NCBI GenBank assembly: GCA_031264715.1
Contig: JAISDP010000294.1
Coordinates: forward strand, 1 to 5,539
Length of the DNA: 5,539 nucleotides
DNA from: Bacteroidales bacterium
GTDB taxonomy: Bacteria; Bacteroidota; Bacteroidia; Bacteroidales; UBA4181
Direction: 5' to 3'
In this document: positions 1 to 5,490 of the stretch, piece after piece
Layout of the letters: each line of letters starts with the position of its first letter
Numbering within the stretch: the first letter of the stretch is position 1
Position numbers and translations under genes: made by a program
The notes under the pieces: generated by a model
Database searches by the model: none
Told to the model about the DNA's origin: nothing
Seen by the model: the letters and a program-made list of their open reading frames with translations, nothing else

Positions 1-1
1 A

Positions 2-98
2 ATGACTTGAAAAGTCATCATTTTCATAACCGGAGGTCATTGACCTCCGGGAAAGGATATGTACGGATAGCTGCCTGTAAGGCAGGACTGACATCCTT
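2..98. repeat. Cluster of three consecutive hairpins (REP-like or mobile-element debris)
   Basis: Three inverted repeats follow one another. The first has arms ATGACTT (2-8) and AAGTCAT (12-18) with a 3-nt loop. The second is a perfect 10-bp-arm palindrome, CCGGAGGTCA (30-39) and TGACCTCCGG (41-50), with one central base. The third is two-tiered: outer arms AAGGAT..GT (53-62) and ACATCCTT (91-98) enclose an inner stem CTGCCT (71-76)/AGGCAG (80-85) with a 3-nt loop. No credible gene lies here. Stacked GC-rich hairpins between genes are typical of REP/RAYT-like elements or the ends of IS200/IS605-type elements. No transposase is visible and I cannot name a family, so the mobile-element origin is inference; the hairpins themselves are directly visible. 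Confidence 0.55.
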
Positions 99-150
99 CC
101 AGGATTTTGAATTACCCACACAAAACGTTATAGAACCAAAATTGTTTAAA

Positions 151-216
151 ATTATCCACGAATCCACGAATTATCTTTGGTGTAATTCGTAATAATTCGT
201 GCAATTCGTGGTTATC
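151..216. repeat. Imperfect inverted repeat built on CACGAATTA / TAATTCGTG
   Basis: The left arm contains CCACGAAT and CACGAATTA (about 151-173). The right arm contains TAATTCGTG (193-201) and ATTCGTGGTTAT (204-215). The two sides can pair imperfectly around a short T-rich centre, and the word AATTCGT recurs three times on the right side. The repeat ends two bases beyond the stop codon of the minus-strand lipoprotein gene, so it would form the 3' end of that transcript and could act as a terminator or mRNA-stabilising hairpin. Similar CACGAATTA-rich repeats are, from general recollection, scattered in Bacteroidota intergenic regions. Copy number in this genome cannot be judged from the window. 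Confidence 0.6.
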
Positions 217-217
217 A

Positions 218-814
218 CTAATAACTCTCAAAATACCAACTCAACCCGCCGGGATTGGACGTTGTAACTGTACATATTTTTTCAGTTTCAGTCGAATACA
301 CAATATTCCAGCCTTTTACAAGACTTACATTAAATACAGTCTTGTAGCCGTCACCATCAGTATACGATCCTGTTATAGTGACATTTCTATCAACATATGT
401 ATACTCGCCATTACAGGTATTACTTCCATAATAAAAAGCTCCTATGCTGGCGCCGTCCGCATTGTGTCCATATATCAACAGGTCGCCCATTTTGGTATTT
501 TTATCACTTACCGATATTCCACTTGGAAATACATCAACGAGTGGTTCGAGGTATTCGGCATCAAGAGTTGCAGGCAATGTTAATGCAAACCCCCCGTTGG
601 AATAATCACATTCGTCCATTGTTGCATCGCCATCGCCTTCATAATCATCCATCCGCGCTTTTACAACAGCAACATTCGGAGCGTCCACGGTTACCGTTAT
701 CTTATTATCTGCAACAACGCTTGTTTCCAGGTCGTCATCATCCTTATTGCATCCCACAAACACAAAGCCTGCACACAGGCACAAGAATCCCACATTCAAA
801 AAATACTTTTTCAT
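218..814 (-). CDS. Putative surface-exposed lipoprotein of unknown function
   Basis: A 198-residue protein with a type II signal peptide: Lys2-Lys3, a hydrophobic core from about 5 to 20, and a lipobox ending in Phe-Val-Gly-Cys22. Cys22 is followed by Asn-Lys-Asp-Asp-Asp-Asp, an acidic run matching the lipoprotein export signal that sends Bacteroidota lipoproteins to the outer face of the outer membrane. The mature part has an acidic stretch at 56-70, three further cysteines (69, 134, 181), and alternating polar/hydrophobic segments from about 105 to 198 (for example TYVDRNVTITG) suggesting a beta-rich domain. I recognise no family and assign no function. The ATG at 814 is chosen because the signal peptide starts there; it has an A/T-rich leader and no Shine-Dalgarno. 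TATCTTTT on the minus strand (875 down to 868) is a possible but imperfect -7 element. It lies 127 bp downstream of the hypothetical gene, same strand, with a hairpin between them. Confidence 0.85.
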   Translation of the reverse strand: MKKYFLNVGFLCLCAGFVFVGCNKDDDDLETSVVADNKITVTVDAPNVAVVKARMDDYEGDGDATMDECDYSNGGFALTLPATLDAEYLEPLVDVFPSGISVSDKNTKMGDLLIYGHNADGASIGAFYYGSNTCNGEYTYVDRNVTITGSYTDGDGYKTVFNVSLVKGWNIVYSTETEKICTVTTSNPGGLSWYFESY

Positions 815-896
815 TGTTACTTAAATATTGCCCGTCAGTCCTCAACCGGGCGGTTTTATTAAAGGTTAAAAGATACCGGCTGCACAGGGAGAACTT

Positions 897-918
897 GCAG
901 GATATTATTGTATCCTGC
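897..918 (-). terminator. Perfect 8-bp hairpin between the hypothetical and lipoprotein genes
   Basis: GCAGGATA (897-904) and TATCCTGC (911-918) are perfectly complementary around a 6-nt loop. The hairpin begins 23 nt beyond the stop codon of the upstream minus-strand gene. It lacks a T-run on either side, so it does not qualify as a standard intrinsic terminator. It could be an mRNA 3'-end stabiliser, a processing site, or a leader structure of the lipoprotein gene. The structure is certain; the role is not. Confidence 0.35.
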
Positions 919-941
919 CGGCAAACCGTTTATTGCGTGTA

Positions 942-1613
942 TTAATATTTTTCCTTCTGGAATCCCCATATGCGCATTTCTTCTTTCCACGTATCGGGAT
1001 AATTGGCTTTGATGAGGTGTATCAGCGCATTGAGAGTTTTCCTGATCAATGCCTTCTGTTCGGTCTTAATGCTTACATGTTCGGCGGAGCTGCTGTCGCT
1101 GTCGGAAGCCCGGCTCTTGGCCTGTACAAACTGCTCGTAGATGTTTGTCCAGTACGGGTTCCCGTATTTGCGGTCGCCCATGCCGTGCCGGTCAATCGCC
1201 TTTACCATCTGTTCCAGGGCAAGCTGTCGCTTGTCGTTGTCGTCCGGCATTTTAAACCTGCCCCTTTCCTTCGCTATTCCGAACTGCCCGTAATAGACCG
1301 GCGCTTCTTTTGCCTGGAACATATCGGCAATATAACCCTTTACATACCTCACCGACTGGTCGACTTCGGTATTGATTGATTGGAGGGTACGCGTAATAAC
1401 CGCACGGTCTCCCTTGGTTTCGTTACGTACTGTAACCGATGTTTTGAATATCCCTGCCGCGTCGGTCAAACTGTCGGGGGTGGTCCAGGCAAGGATCAAA
1501 CCGGGCCGGTTCTTCCATGATGCCGCTATGTTGGCGGCTACCGTAATAATATCGGCCTCTTTGCGCGGCGTGGCGCCCTGTCTTGATTTTTTACTTTTTA
1601 CTTCTTCTGACAT
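942..1613 (-). CDS. Hypothetical cytoplasmic protein, probably helical
   Basis: A 223-residue protein without signal peptide or membrane segment. The first 20 residues are Lys/Arg/Glu-rich and probably disordered. Residues 22-34 (IITVAANIAASWK) and roughly 70-100, 128-140 and 180-205 read as amphipathic helices. A low-complexity Asp/Ser patch lies at 169-176 (ASDSDSSSAE region). The C-terminus is aromatic and charged (YPDTWKEEMRIWGFQKEKY, 205-223). No catalytic motif or named domain is recognisable. The codon pattern and clean reading through 672 bp support a real gene over the shadow frames opposite it. The ATG at 1613 follows an A/T-rich leader, normal for Bacteroidota. A partial promoter match, TAAACTTG on the minus strand at 1687-1680, would give a leader of about 60 nt; no -33 partner is clear. 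The 43-bp tandem array begins about 97 bp upstream of the start. Confidence 0.8.
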   Translation of the reverse strand: MSEEVKSKKSRQGATPRKEADIITVAANIAASWKNRPGLILAWTTPDSLTDAAGIFKTSVTVRNETKGDRAVITRTLQSINTEVDQSVRYVKGYIADMFQAKEAPVYYGQFGIAKERGRFKMPDDNDKRQLALEQMVKAIDRHGMGDRKYGNPYWTNIYEQFVQAKSRASDSDSSSAEHVSIKTEQKALIRKTLNALIHLIKANYPDTWKEEMRIWGFQKEKY

Positions 1614-1709
1614 AATTTAAAAATTTAAAATAATTGAATTGATTTAATCATTAACCTCATTCATGCGACACAGGATGCGCAAGTTTATGGGCGTACAATG
1701 CTTTTATTG

Positions 1710-2075
1710 ATGTGCGAAACGCGCAATGCCATACTTACAAGTGTCACTGATGGTGTGCGCAACGCGCAACACTATATCTACAAGTGTCACCGATGGTGTG
1801 CGCAACGCGCAACGTCATACTTACAAGTGTCACTGATGGTGTGCGCAACGCGCAACGCTATACCTACAAGTGTCACCGATGGTGTGCGCAACGCGCAATG
1901 CCATACCTACAAGTGTCACCGATGGTGTGCGCAACGCGCAACGCTATATCTACAAGTGTCACCGATGGTGTGCGCAACGCGCAACGCTATATCTGCAAGT
2001 GTCACCGATGGTGTGCGCAATGCGCAACGCTATACCTGCAAGTGTCACCGATGTGTGCGCAGTGCGCAACGCTAT
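1710..2075. repeat. Tandem array of a 43-bp unit, about 8.5 copies
   Basis: Units start at 1710, 1753, 1796, 1839, 1882, 1925, 1968 and 2011, each exactly 43 bp. A ninth unit from 2054 lacks its first base and decays after 2075. The unit at 1839-1881 equals the consensus. Each unit holds the duplicated word GCGCAAC-GCGCAAC, which includes hairpin TGCGC-AAC-GCGCA. Across each unit junction lies a second hairpin, CACC-GAT-GGTG. A roughly 19-nt linker (CTATACCTACAAGTGT type) separates the pairs. Against consensus I count 21 substitutions, 20 of them transitions; the one transversion is in the degenerate first unit. The array lies between the 3' end of truA and the 5' end of the minus-strand hypothetical gene. 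Function unknown. It is a minisatellite-type repeat rather than a CRISPR. Protein coding is unlikely, because the period is not a multiple of three. Confidence 0.95.
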
Positions 2076-2085
2076 TTTGTACGGT

Positions 2086-2156
2086 ACGGATCCGTCATGC
2101 ACCTCATGAGTATGCATGATAAATACGTCAAAAATGATATTGTTATATTAATAACA
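2086..2156. repeat. Palindrome cluster flanking the tandem array
   Basis: Three inverted repeats follow the array. ACGGATCCGT (2086-2095) is a perfect 10-bp palindrome. TCATGCA (2095-2101) and TGCATGA (2113-2119) pair around an 11-nt spacer that itself contains the palindrome CTCATGAG (2103-2110). TGTTAT (2141-2146) and ATAACA (2151-2156) pair around 4 nt. The remaining 2157-2278 is AT-rich non-coding sequence with a weak TCGCC/GGCGA hairpin near 2190-2206 and a run of nine T at 2264-2272, just past the truA stop. I see no gene or clear promoter there. Their role is unknown; one of them could end the truA transcript. Confidence 0.55.
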
Positions 2157-2278
2157 CTGTAGCGACGACCATAACATGTAACCCGTACATTCGCCCATCA
2201 TGTGGCGACTAATAATATTCTGTTATACGGGATGGAAATAGAAAGGTTATAATTTGTTGTATATTTTTTTTTGGTTTC

Positions 2279-3088
2279 TCAACCAAAGGCCGGAAAAATT
2301 AATGGTTCTGGCGAATCCGTTCCGATTGCGGGTGAATATCCGGGTATTTCCGGGTATTCGATTTTTGCCAGGTAAAGTCCTTGCGGCGGCGCTGAACTTC
2401 CTGCGGCTCCCCTGTTTTTCTCCATGATAATCCTGCGGATATCGACTGGAGGGTACTTTCCAAGCCCACATTCAATCATGGTGCCGACAATTGCCCTCAC
2501 CATGTTGCGGAGAAACCGGTTGGCCGTGACCGTAAACTGCATTTCGCCCTTGCCGTCGTCTGTCCAGCAGGCCTCCAGGATGTCGCACAGGTTCGTTTTG
2601 GCATTGCCGTGCAGCTTGCTGAAACTTGTAAAATCCTTATATTCCGGCAAAATGGCGGCTGCTTCATTCATTTTTGCCATGTCCAGCGGACGGTAAAGAT
2701 GATATGCCAAATCGACCGTAAAAGGGTTCTTCTTCACAGCAATCCGGTAGCAGTATGTGCGCGAAACGGCATCGAACCGGGCATGTGCATCAGGCGGGAC
2801 GGCAGCTATGCGGTAAACAGCGATCCCGCGCGGCGTTATCCCGTTTATCCTGTTGATCAGCAAAGCATCCGTATGCAAGTCATCGCGCGAAGCATCGAAA
2901 TGCGCTACGTAATGGAGGGCGTGTACGCCTGCATCCGTGCGGCCTGCACCGGTGAGCCGTACAGGTTCGCGCAGTAATTTTCCGAGCGCCTGCTCCAACT
3001 CCTCCTGCACGGTCGGCCCGTTGGGCTGTAACTGCCAACCGCAAAAAGGAGTTCCCTTATATGCCAATTCAATAAAATAACGTGACAA
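2279..3088 (-). CDS. truA: tRNA pseudouridine(38-40) synthase TruA
   Basis: TruA isomerises uridine to pseudouridine at positions 38, 39 and 40 in the anticodon arm of many tRNAs, acting in the cytoplasm. With the chosen start the protein has 269 residues, normal for TruA (about 245-275). Family marks: N-terminal RYFIELAYKGT and GWQLQPNG; the catalytic-loop motif GAGRTDAGVHA at 47-57 with catalytic Asp52; ARFDAVSRTYCYRI at 103-116; NRFLRNMVRAIVG near 190-202; and PPQGLYL near the C-terminus. No ATG or GTG start exists: the frame is closed by a stop at 3113-3115, and the only starts are TTG at 3103 and TTG at 3088. I chose 3088 because it gives the N-terminus M-S-R-Y-F-I-E-L expected for Bacteroidota TruA; 3103 would add five residues. 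No promoter is visible, so expression may depend on read-through from the fucosidase gene. Confidence 0.95.
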   Translation of the reverse strand: MSRYFIELAYKGTPFCGWQLQPNGPTVQEELEQALGKLLREPVRLTGAGRTDAGVHALHYVAHFDASRDDLHTDALLINRINGITPRGIAVYRIAAVPPDAHARFDAVSRTYCYRIAVKKNPFTVDLAYHLYRPLDMAKMNEAAAILPEYKDFTSFSKLHGNAKTNLCDILEACWTDDGKGEMQFTVTANRFLRNMVRAIVGTMIECGLGKYPPVDIRRIIMEKNRGAAGSSAPPQGLYLAKIEYPEIPGYSPAIGTDSPEPLIFPAFG

Positions 3089-3115
3089 GCGGAATAGCGA
3101 CAAGTGAACAGGTTA

Positions 3116-3171
3116 CGGGCAGACGGGTAAAAACAGGTTGCGGGCGACCCGCCTGTAACCCGTCTTGCCCG
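3116..3171. repeat. Nested inverted repeat in the fucosidase-truA gap
   Basis: CGGGCAGACGGGT (3116-3128) and ACCCGTCTTGCCCG (3158-3171) are complementary apart from one extra base, and they enclose the terminator-like hairpin. The word CAGGTTRCGGG also occurs twice in direct orientation (3109-3119 and 3134-3144), and a related inverted form CCTGTAACCCG lies at 3152-3162. The gap is thus assembled from variants of one short GC-rich word, suggesting local duplication and inversion or a repeat insertion. Confidence 0.7.
3129..3156 (-). terminator. Intrinsic-terminator-like hairpin after the fucosidase gene
   Basis: On the minus strand a GC-rich stem, GCGGG/CCCGC around a 3-nt loop, is extended by CTGT/ACAG past a 3-nt bulge. 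It spans 3156 down to 3133 and is followed at once by five T (3133-3129). It lies about 23 nt beyond the fucosidase stop codon, the usual place for a rho-independent terminator. The truA start is only 26-40 nt further on, so termination here would leave truA without a visible promoter; partial read-through is plausible. Confidence 0.6.
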
Positions 3172-3178
3172 CAGCCAT

Positions 3179-4561
3179 TTATTCCAAAAACAGTTCGATT
3201 ACAGGTACTTCAACGTTGGGACGCTCCACGGGAAGCGACAGGATCACGTCGTTCGCGCCCGAAGTTTCGGTGGTGTGGCTGCCCGATTGCGTGGCAGTAC
3301 GGAATTTTATTTCCGACCCGTCGTTCAGCAGCTGTGCATATTTGAACCTGTCCTTGAACCCGGGCAGATGGAGCGATTTGAAAGGCCATTCCAGCACATG
3401 GATGTACAGCCGCCTGGTGTCGGGGTTGTAGGTCATCAGGCAATTCTGCGGTGCGGTAAATCCGTCGGGAACCTGTGTGCAGCCATATATCGAACGGCTG
3501 TGGAACTTCATCCATCCGGCAAGTCCGTCGAGCCGCTCATTGGCACGGTCGTCGAATACGCCGCGAGCTGTGGGGCCAACGTTGAGCAGCAGGTTACCGC
3601 CCTTGCTCACGGTTTCGATCAGCATCACCGTCAGCTGGTGCACGCTTTTCCAGGTATATTCGTCGCGGTAATATCCCCACGAACCCGAAAACGTCTGGCA
3701 TGTTTCCCATGGAACGCGTTGCCCGCGTACAGCAGGCCATTCGGCAGGCATAAACTGTTCGGGAGTTACAAAATCCCAGCCCCAGTCGGTATGGTCGAGG
3801 TCCAGGCGGTTATCTACCAGGATAGACGGTTGCAGCTTGCGGATCAGTTTCAGCAATCCTTCCGCATCCCAGTCCTGGTGTCCCTTGCCGTTTTCGCCGG
3901 GGTAGGAGAAATCGAGGAACAGTTCGTCAATTTTGCCAAACTGGGTCAGCAGTTCGGTCAACTGGTCTTTCAGGTATTGCTGATATTTTTTCAGGTCGCG
4001 TTTTTCGTTGGCTGCCTTGCGTTCCTGCGGGTCCGACGGTCCGTTGGGATGGATTCTGTCATACGGGAAATCGGGATGATGCCAGTCGATCAGCGAATAG
4101 TAGAACCCGATGCGGATGCCTTCGGCGCGGAAAGCGTCGACAAACGGCTTGAGCAGGTCTTTCTTGAAGGGTGTATTGGTAGCCTTGAAATCGGTATGCC
4201 TGGTATCCCAAAGGCAGAAACCGTCGTGGTGCTTGGCAGTCAGCACCACATATTTCATTCCTGCGGCTTTGGCTTTTGCCGCCCATTCCTTAGGGTCGTA
4301 CAGGTCGGGATCAAAATGGTCGAAGTATTTCCGGTAATCGGCATCGGAGATACGCTCTCTTTGCTTGACCCACTCGTGACGGCCGGGTACGGCATAAATG
4401 CCCCAGTGGATAAACATCCCGAAACGGTCGTGTGTCCACCATGCCATGCGTTTTTCCTTCTGTTCCCCTGTTTCCTTTGCCCAGTCGGGCGTGTTCTCCT
4501 GTGCGGCCACTGTCCAACTCATTCCAAGGATGATCAGTAAACCCGTCAATGTCTTCTTCAT
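3179..4561 (-). CDS. Secreted alpha-L-fucosidase, glycoside hydrolase family 29
   Basis: A retaining exo-enzyme predicted to remove terminal alpha-L-fucose from glycans such as mucins, milk oligosaccharides or plant polysaccharides. The 460-residue protein starts at the ATG at 4561, which opens a signal peptide (MKK, hydrophobic core 5-18, likely cleavage at AA-Q near 20/21), so it is exported, probably to the periplasm. An in-frame upstream start at 4666 would bury this signal peptide and is rejected. GH29 marks in the TIM-barrel: RFGMFIHWGIYAVPGRHEW (46-64), VVLTAKHHDGFCLWDT (105-120), FYYSLIDWHHPDF (153-165), DELFLDF (212-218) with Asp217 as presumed nucleophile, WETCQTFSGSWGY (285-297), and KGGNLLLNVGP (320-330). 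A beta-sandwich C-terminal part (about 370-460) ends the protein with no added binding module. I cannot fix the acid/base residue or the GH29 subfamily. No SusC/SusD genes adjoin it. Confidence 0.95.
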   Translation of the reverse strand: MKKTLTGLLIILGMSWTVAAQENTPDWAKETGEQKEKRMAWWTHDRFGMFIHWGIYAVPGRHEWVKQRERISDADYRKYFDHFDPDLYDPKEWAAKAKAAGMKYVVLTAKHHDGFCLWDTRHTDFKATNTPFKKDLLKPFVDAFRAEGIRIGFYYSLIDWHHPDFPYDRIHPNGPSDPQERKAANEKRDLKKYQQYLKDQLTELLTQFGKIDELFLDFSYPGENGKGHQDWDAEGLLKLIRKLQPSILVDNRLDLDHTDWGWDFVTPEQFMPAEWPAVRGQRVPWETCQTFSGSWGYYRDEYTWKSVHQLTVMLIETVSKGGNLLLNVGPTARGVFDDRANERLDGLAGWMKFHSRSIYGCTQVPDGFTAPQNCLMTYNPDTRRLYIHVLEWPFKSLHLPGFKDRFKYAQLLNDGSEIKFRTATQSGSHTTETSGANDVILSLPVERPNVEVPVIELFLE

Positions 4562-4666
4562 ATCTATATTATTATATGTATTATGTATCAAACCGGCAAT
4601 AAATGTAAATACCAGCCATGAGGCAGGAATAGCTGTTATACTGCTTGTGTACGGAATTGTCCGCAA

Positions 4667-5026
4667 TTATTTGAACGATTTTACAGCTTCTTCCTGATTG
4701 TTGATGATATTGAATACCGTATGCAGTTGCAGGACTTTAAAAAGATCTAAAGCCGAATTGCTTATATTACAGAAAATGATTTGTCCGTTTCTTTTATTGG
4801 CTGCTTTTGAAACTGATAAAAAGGCGGCAAAGCCCGAACTGTCAAGAAAGTGAATACCTTCCATGTTAATCAGAACTTTGGCATTGGGCCTCTCGAACAA
4901 TTTTTGAAGTCCGGCCTTAACGGATTCGCTCACCAGGACATTCAGTTTTTGAATGTTGTCGAACTTTACCTCTGTGACATCCCCGATTGTATTAATCTTT
5001 AGCATATTCAATAATTTATGATCCAT
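4667..5026 (-). CDS. STAS-domain protein, anti-sigma factor antagonist-like
   Basis: A 119-residue single-domain protein of the SpoIIAA/RsbV type. In such partner-switch systems the STAS protein binds an anti-sigma factor or other kinase and is inactivated by serine phosphorylation. The sequence fits the fold: first strand TEVKFDN, the helix after LNVLVSESVKAGLQ, strand KVLINMEG, then the signature FLDSSGFAAFLSV with the DSSG phosphorylation motif at 62-65, strand QIIFCNIS, and C-terminal LFKVLQLHTVFNI. The ATG at 5026 lies 10 nt after the hpt stop codon. An ATG at 5005 (112 residues, starting MLKIN) is equally reasonable, while a GTG at 5065 would overlap hpt by 29 nt. No anti-sigma kinase, phosphatase or sigma factor gene is in the window, so its partner is unknown. 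It could also act in a non-sigma output, as many Bacteroidota STAS proteins may. Confidence 0.88.
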   Translation of the reverse strand: MDHKLLNMLKINTIGDVTEVKFDNIQKLNVLVSESVKAGLQKLFERPNAKVLINMEGIHFLDSSGFAAFLSVSKAANKRNGQIIFCNISNSALDLFKVLQLHTVFNIINNQEEAVKSFK

Positions 5027-5036
5027 GTGCTGATAA

Positions 5037-5384
5037 TTATCTACCCGACGAATCCAGATATGCACTTAATTCTACTGCAGTTAAATCTGTCATCGTATTA
5101 AAGCGTGCTATATAATCGGGGTACTGTTCAATATTCTTGCCTGCTTTTGCCAACAGCTCCAATTCTTTCATATCATCAGCCATTTGTCCAATTCCCATAA
5201 CAAGCGCCGACGATTTGATTTTATGCGCCAGCCGGCTTAATTCCATCCAGTTTTTATTTTCGACCAGCAATTCAATATCTGCCCGCATTTCAGCCACTTG
5301 ATGAAGAAACAATTCTATCATTTCCTTCATCATTGTACTGTCATTGCCGGTCATTTGCTGCAAATACTTCAAATCTGTTATCAT
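5037..5384 (-). CDS. Histidine phosphotransfer (Hpt) domain protein
   Basis: A 115-residue stand-alone Hpt domain, which relays phosphate between receiver domains of hybrid histidine kinases and response regulators in the cytoplasm. The helical-bundle pattern is clear: helix MMKEMIELFLHQVAEMRADIELLV (about 18-41), then LSRLAHKIKSSALVMGI carrying the phospho-accepting His54 in the HKIKSS motif (family consensus H-x-L-K-G-S/x), then QMADDMKELELLAKAG. The length is typical for a single Hpt domain. The ATG at 5384 is preferred, because the longer frame reaching 5492 has no domain content and would overlap both the promoter and the start of the divergent gene. A well-placed -7 element lies just upstream. 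It is followed 10 nt later by the STAS gene, so the two are probably one transcript. No kinase or response regulator is visible, so its partners are unknown. Confidence 0.9.
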   Translation of the reverse strand: MITDLKYLQQMTGNDSTMMKEMIELFLHQVAEMRADIELLVENKNWMELSRLAHKIKSSALVMGIGQMADDMKELELLAKAGKNIEQYPDYIARFNTMTDLTAVELSAYLDSSGR

Positions 5385-5403
5385 GAAAGCGAAATAAATG
5401 GCG

Positions 5404-5411
5404 CAAAAGTA
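5404..5411 (-). promoter_or_regulatory. Bacteroidota-type -7 promoter element for hpt-STAS
   Basis: The minus strand reads TACTTTTG, an exact match to the Bacteroides sigma-ABfr consensus TAnnTTTG. It lies 20 nt before the hpt ATG, giving a short leader of roughly 12-16 nt. The -33 region falls in A/T tracts around 5430-5440 and shows no clear TTTG. The 106-bp gap to the divergent plus-strand gene is strongly A/T-rich and probably holds that gene's promoter too, but I see no convincing element for it. Confidence 0.55.
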
Positions 5412-5490
5412 TATCTTTTTGTATAAAAAAACTATTTTTTGCATATTTTTTATCAAAATTAAGTTTAATAGGACAGTCGGAAAGCATAAC

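Noticed and set aside
7..192. Small plus-strand protein of 61 codons with a TTG start
   Set aside because: It spans hairpins and the CACGAATTA repeat, and its sequence is explained by repeat DNA. There is no ATG and no domain.
397..945. Plus-strand frame of 182 codons opposite the lipoprotein gene
   Set aside because: It is His/Arg/Pro-rich with no domain content, while the opposite strand has a signal peptide, lipobox and export signal.
933..1379. Plus-strand frame of 148 codons opposite the hypothetical gene
   Set aside because: The minus-strand frame is longer (223 codons), has a normal soluble-protein composition and an A/T-rich leader. The plus-strand frame looks like a shadow.
1710..2075. 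CRISPR array
   Set aside because: The whole 43-bp period is conserved, leaving no unique spacers between repeats, and no cas genes are present. It is a plain tandem repeat.
2264..2272. Run of nine T as a phase-variation tract
   Set aside because: It lies outside any coding frame, just beyond the truA stop, with no promoter spacing that it would alter.
3275..4540. 421-codon open frame on the plus strand opposite the fucosidase
   Set aside because: The minus-strand frame encodes a complete GH29 enzyme with all family motifs. The antisense frame has no recognisable domain and is a by-product of GC-rich codon structure.
4562..4666. N-terminal extension of the fucosidase to the ATG at 4666
   Set aside because: It would place 35 residues before a clear signal peptide starting MKK. 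The internal ATG at 4561 is the natural start.
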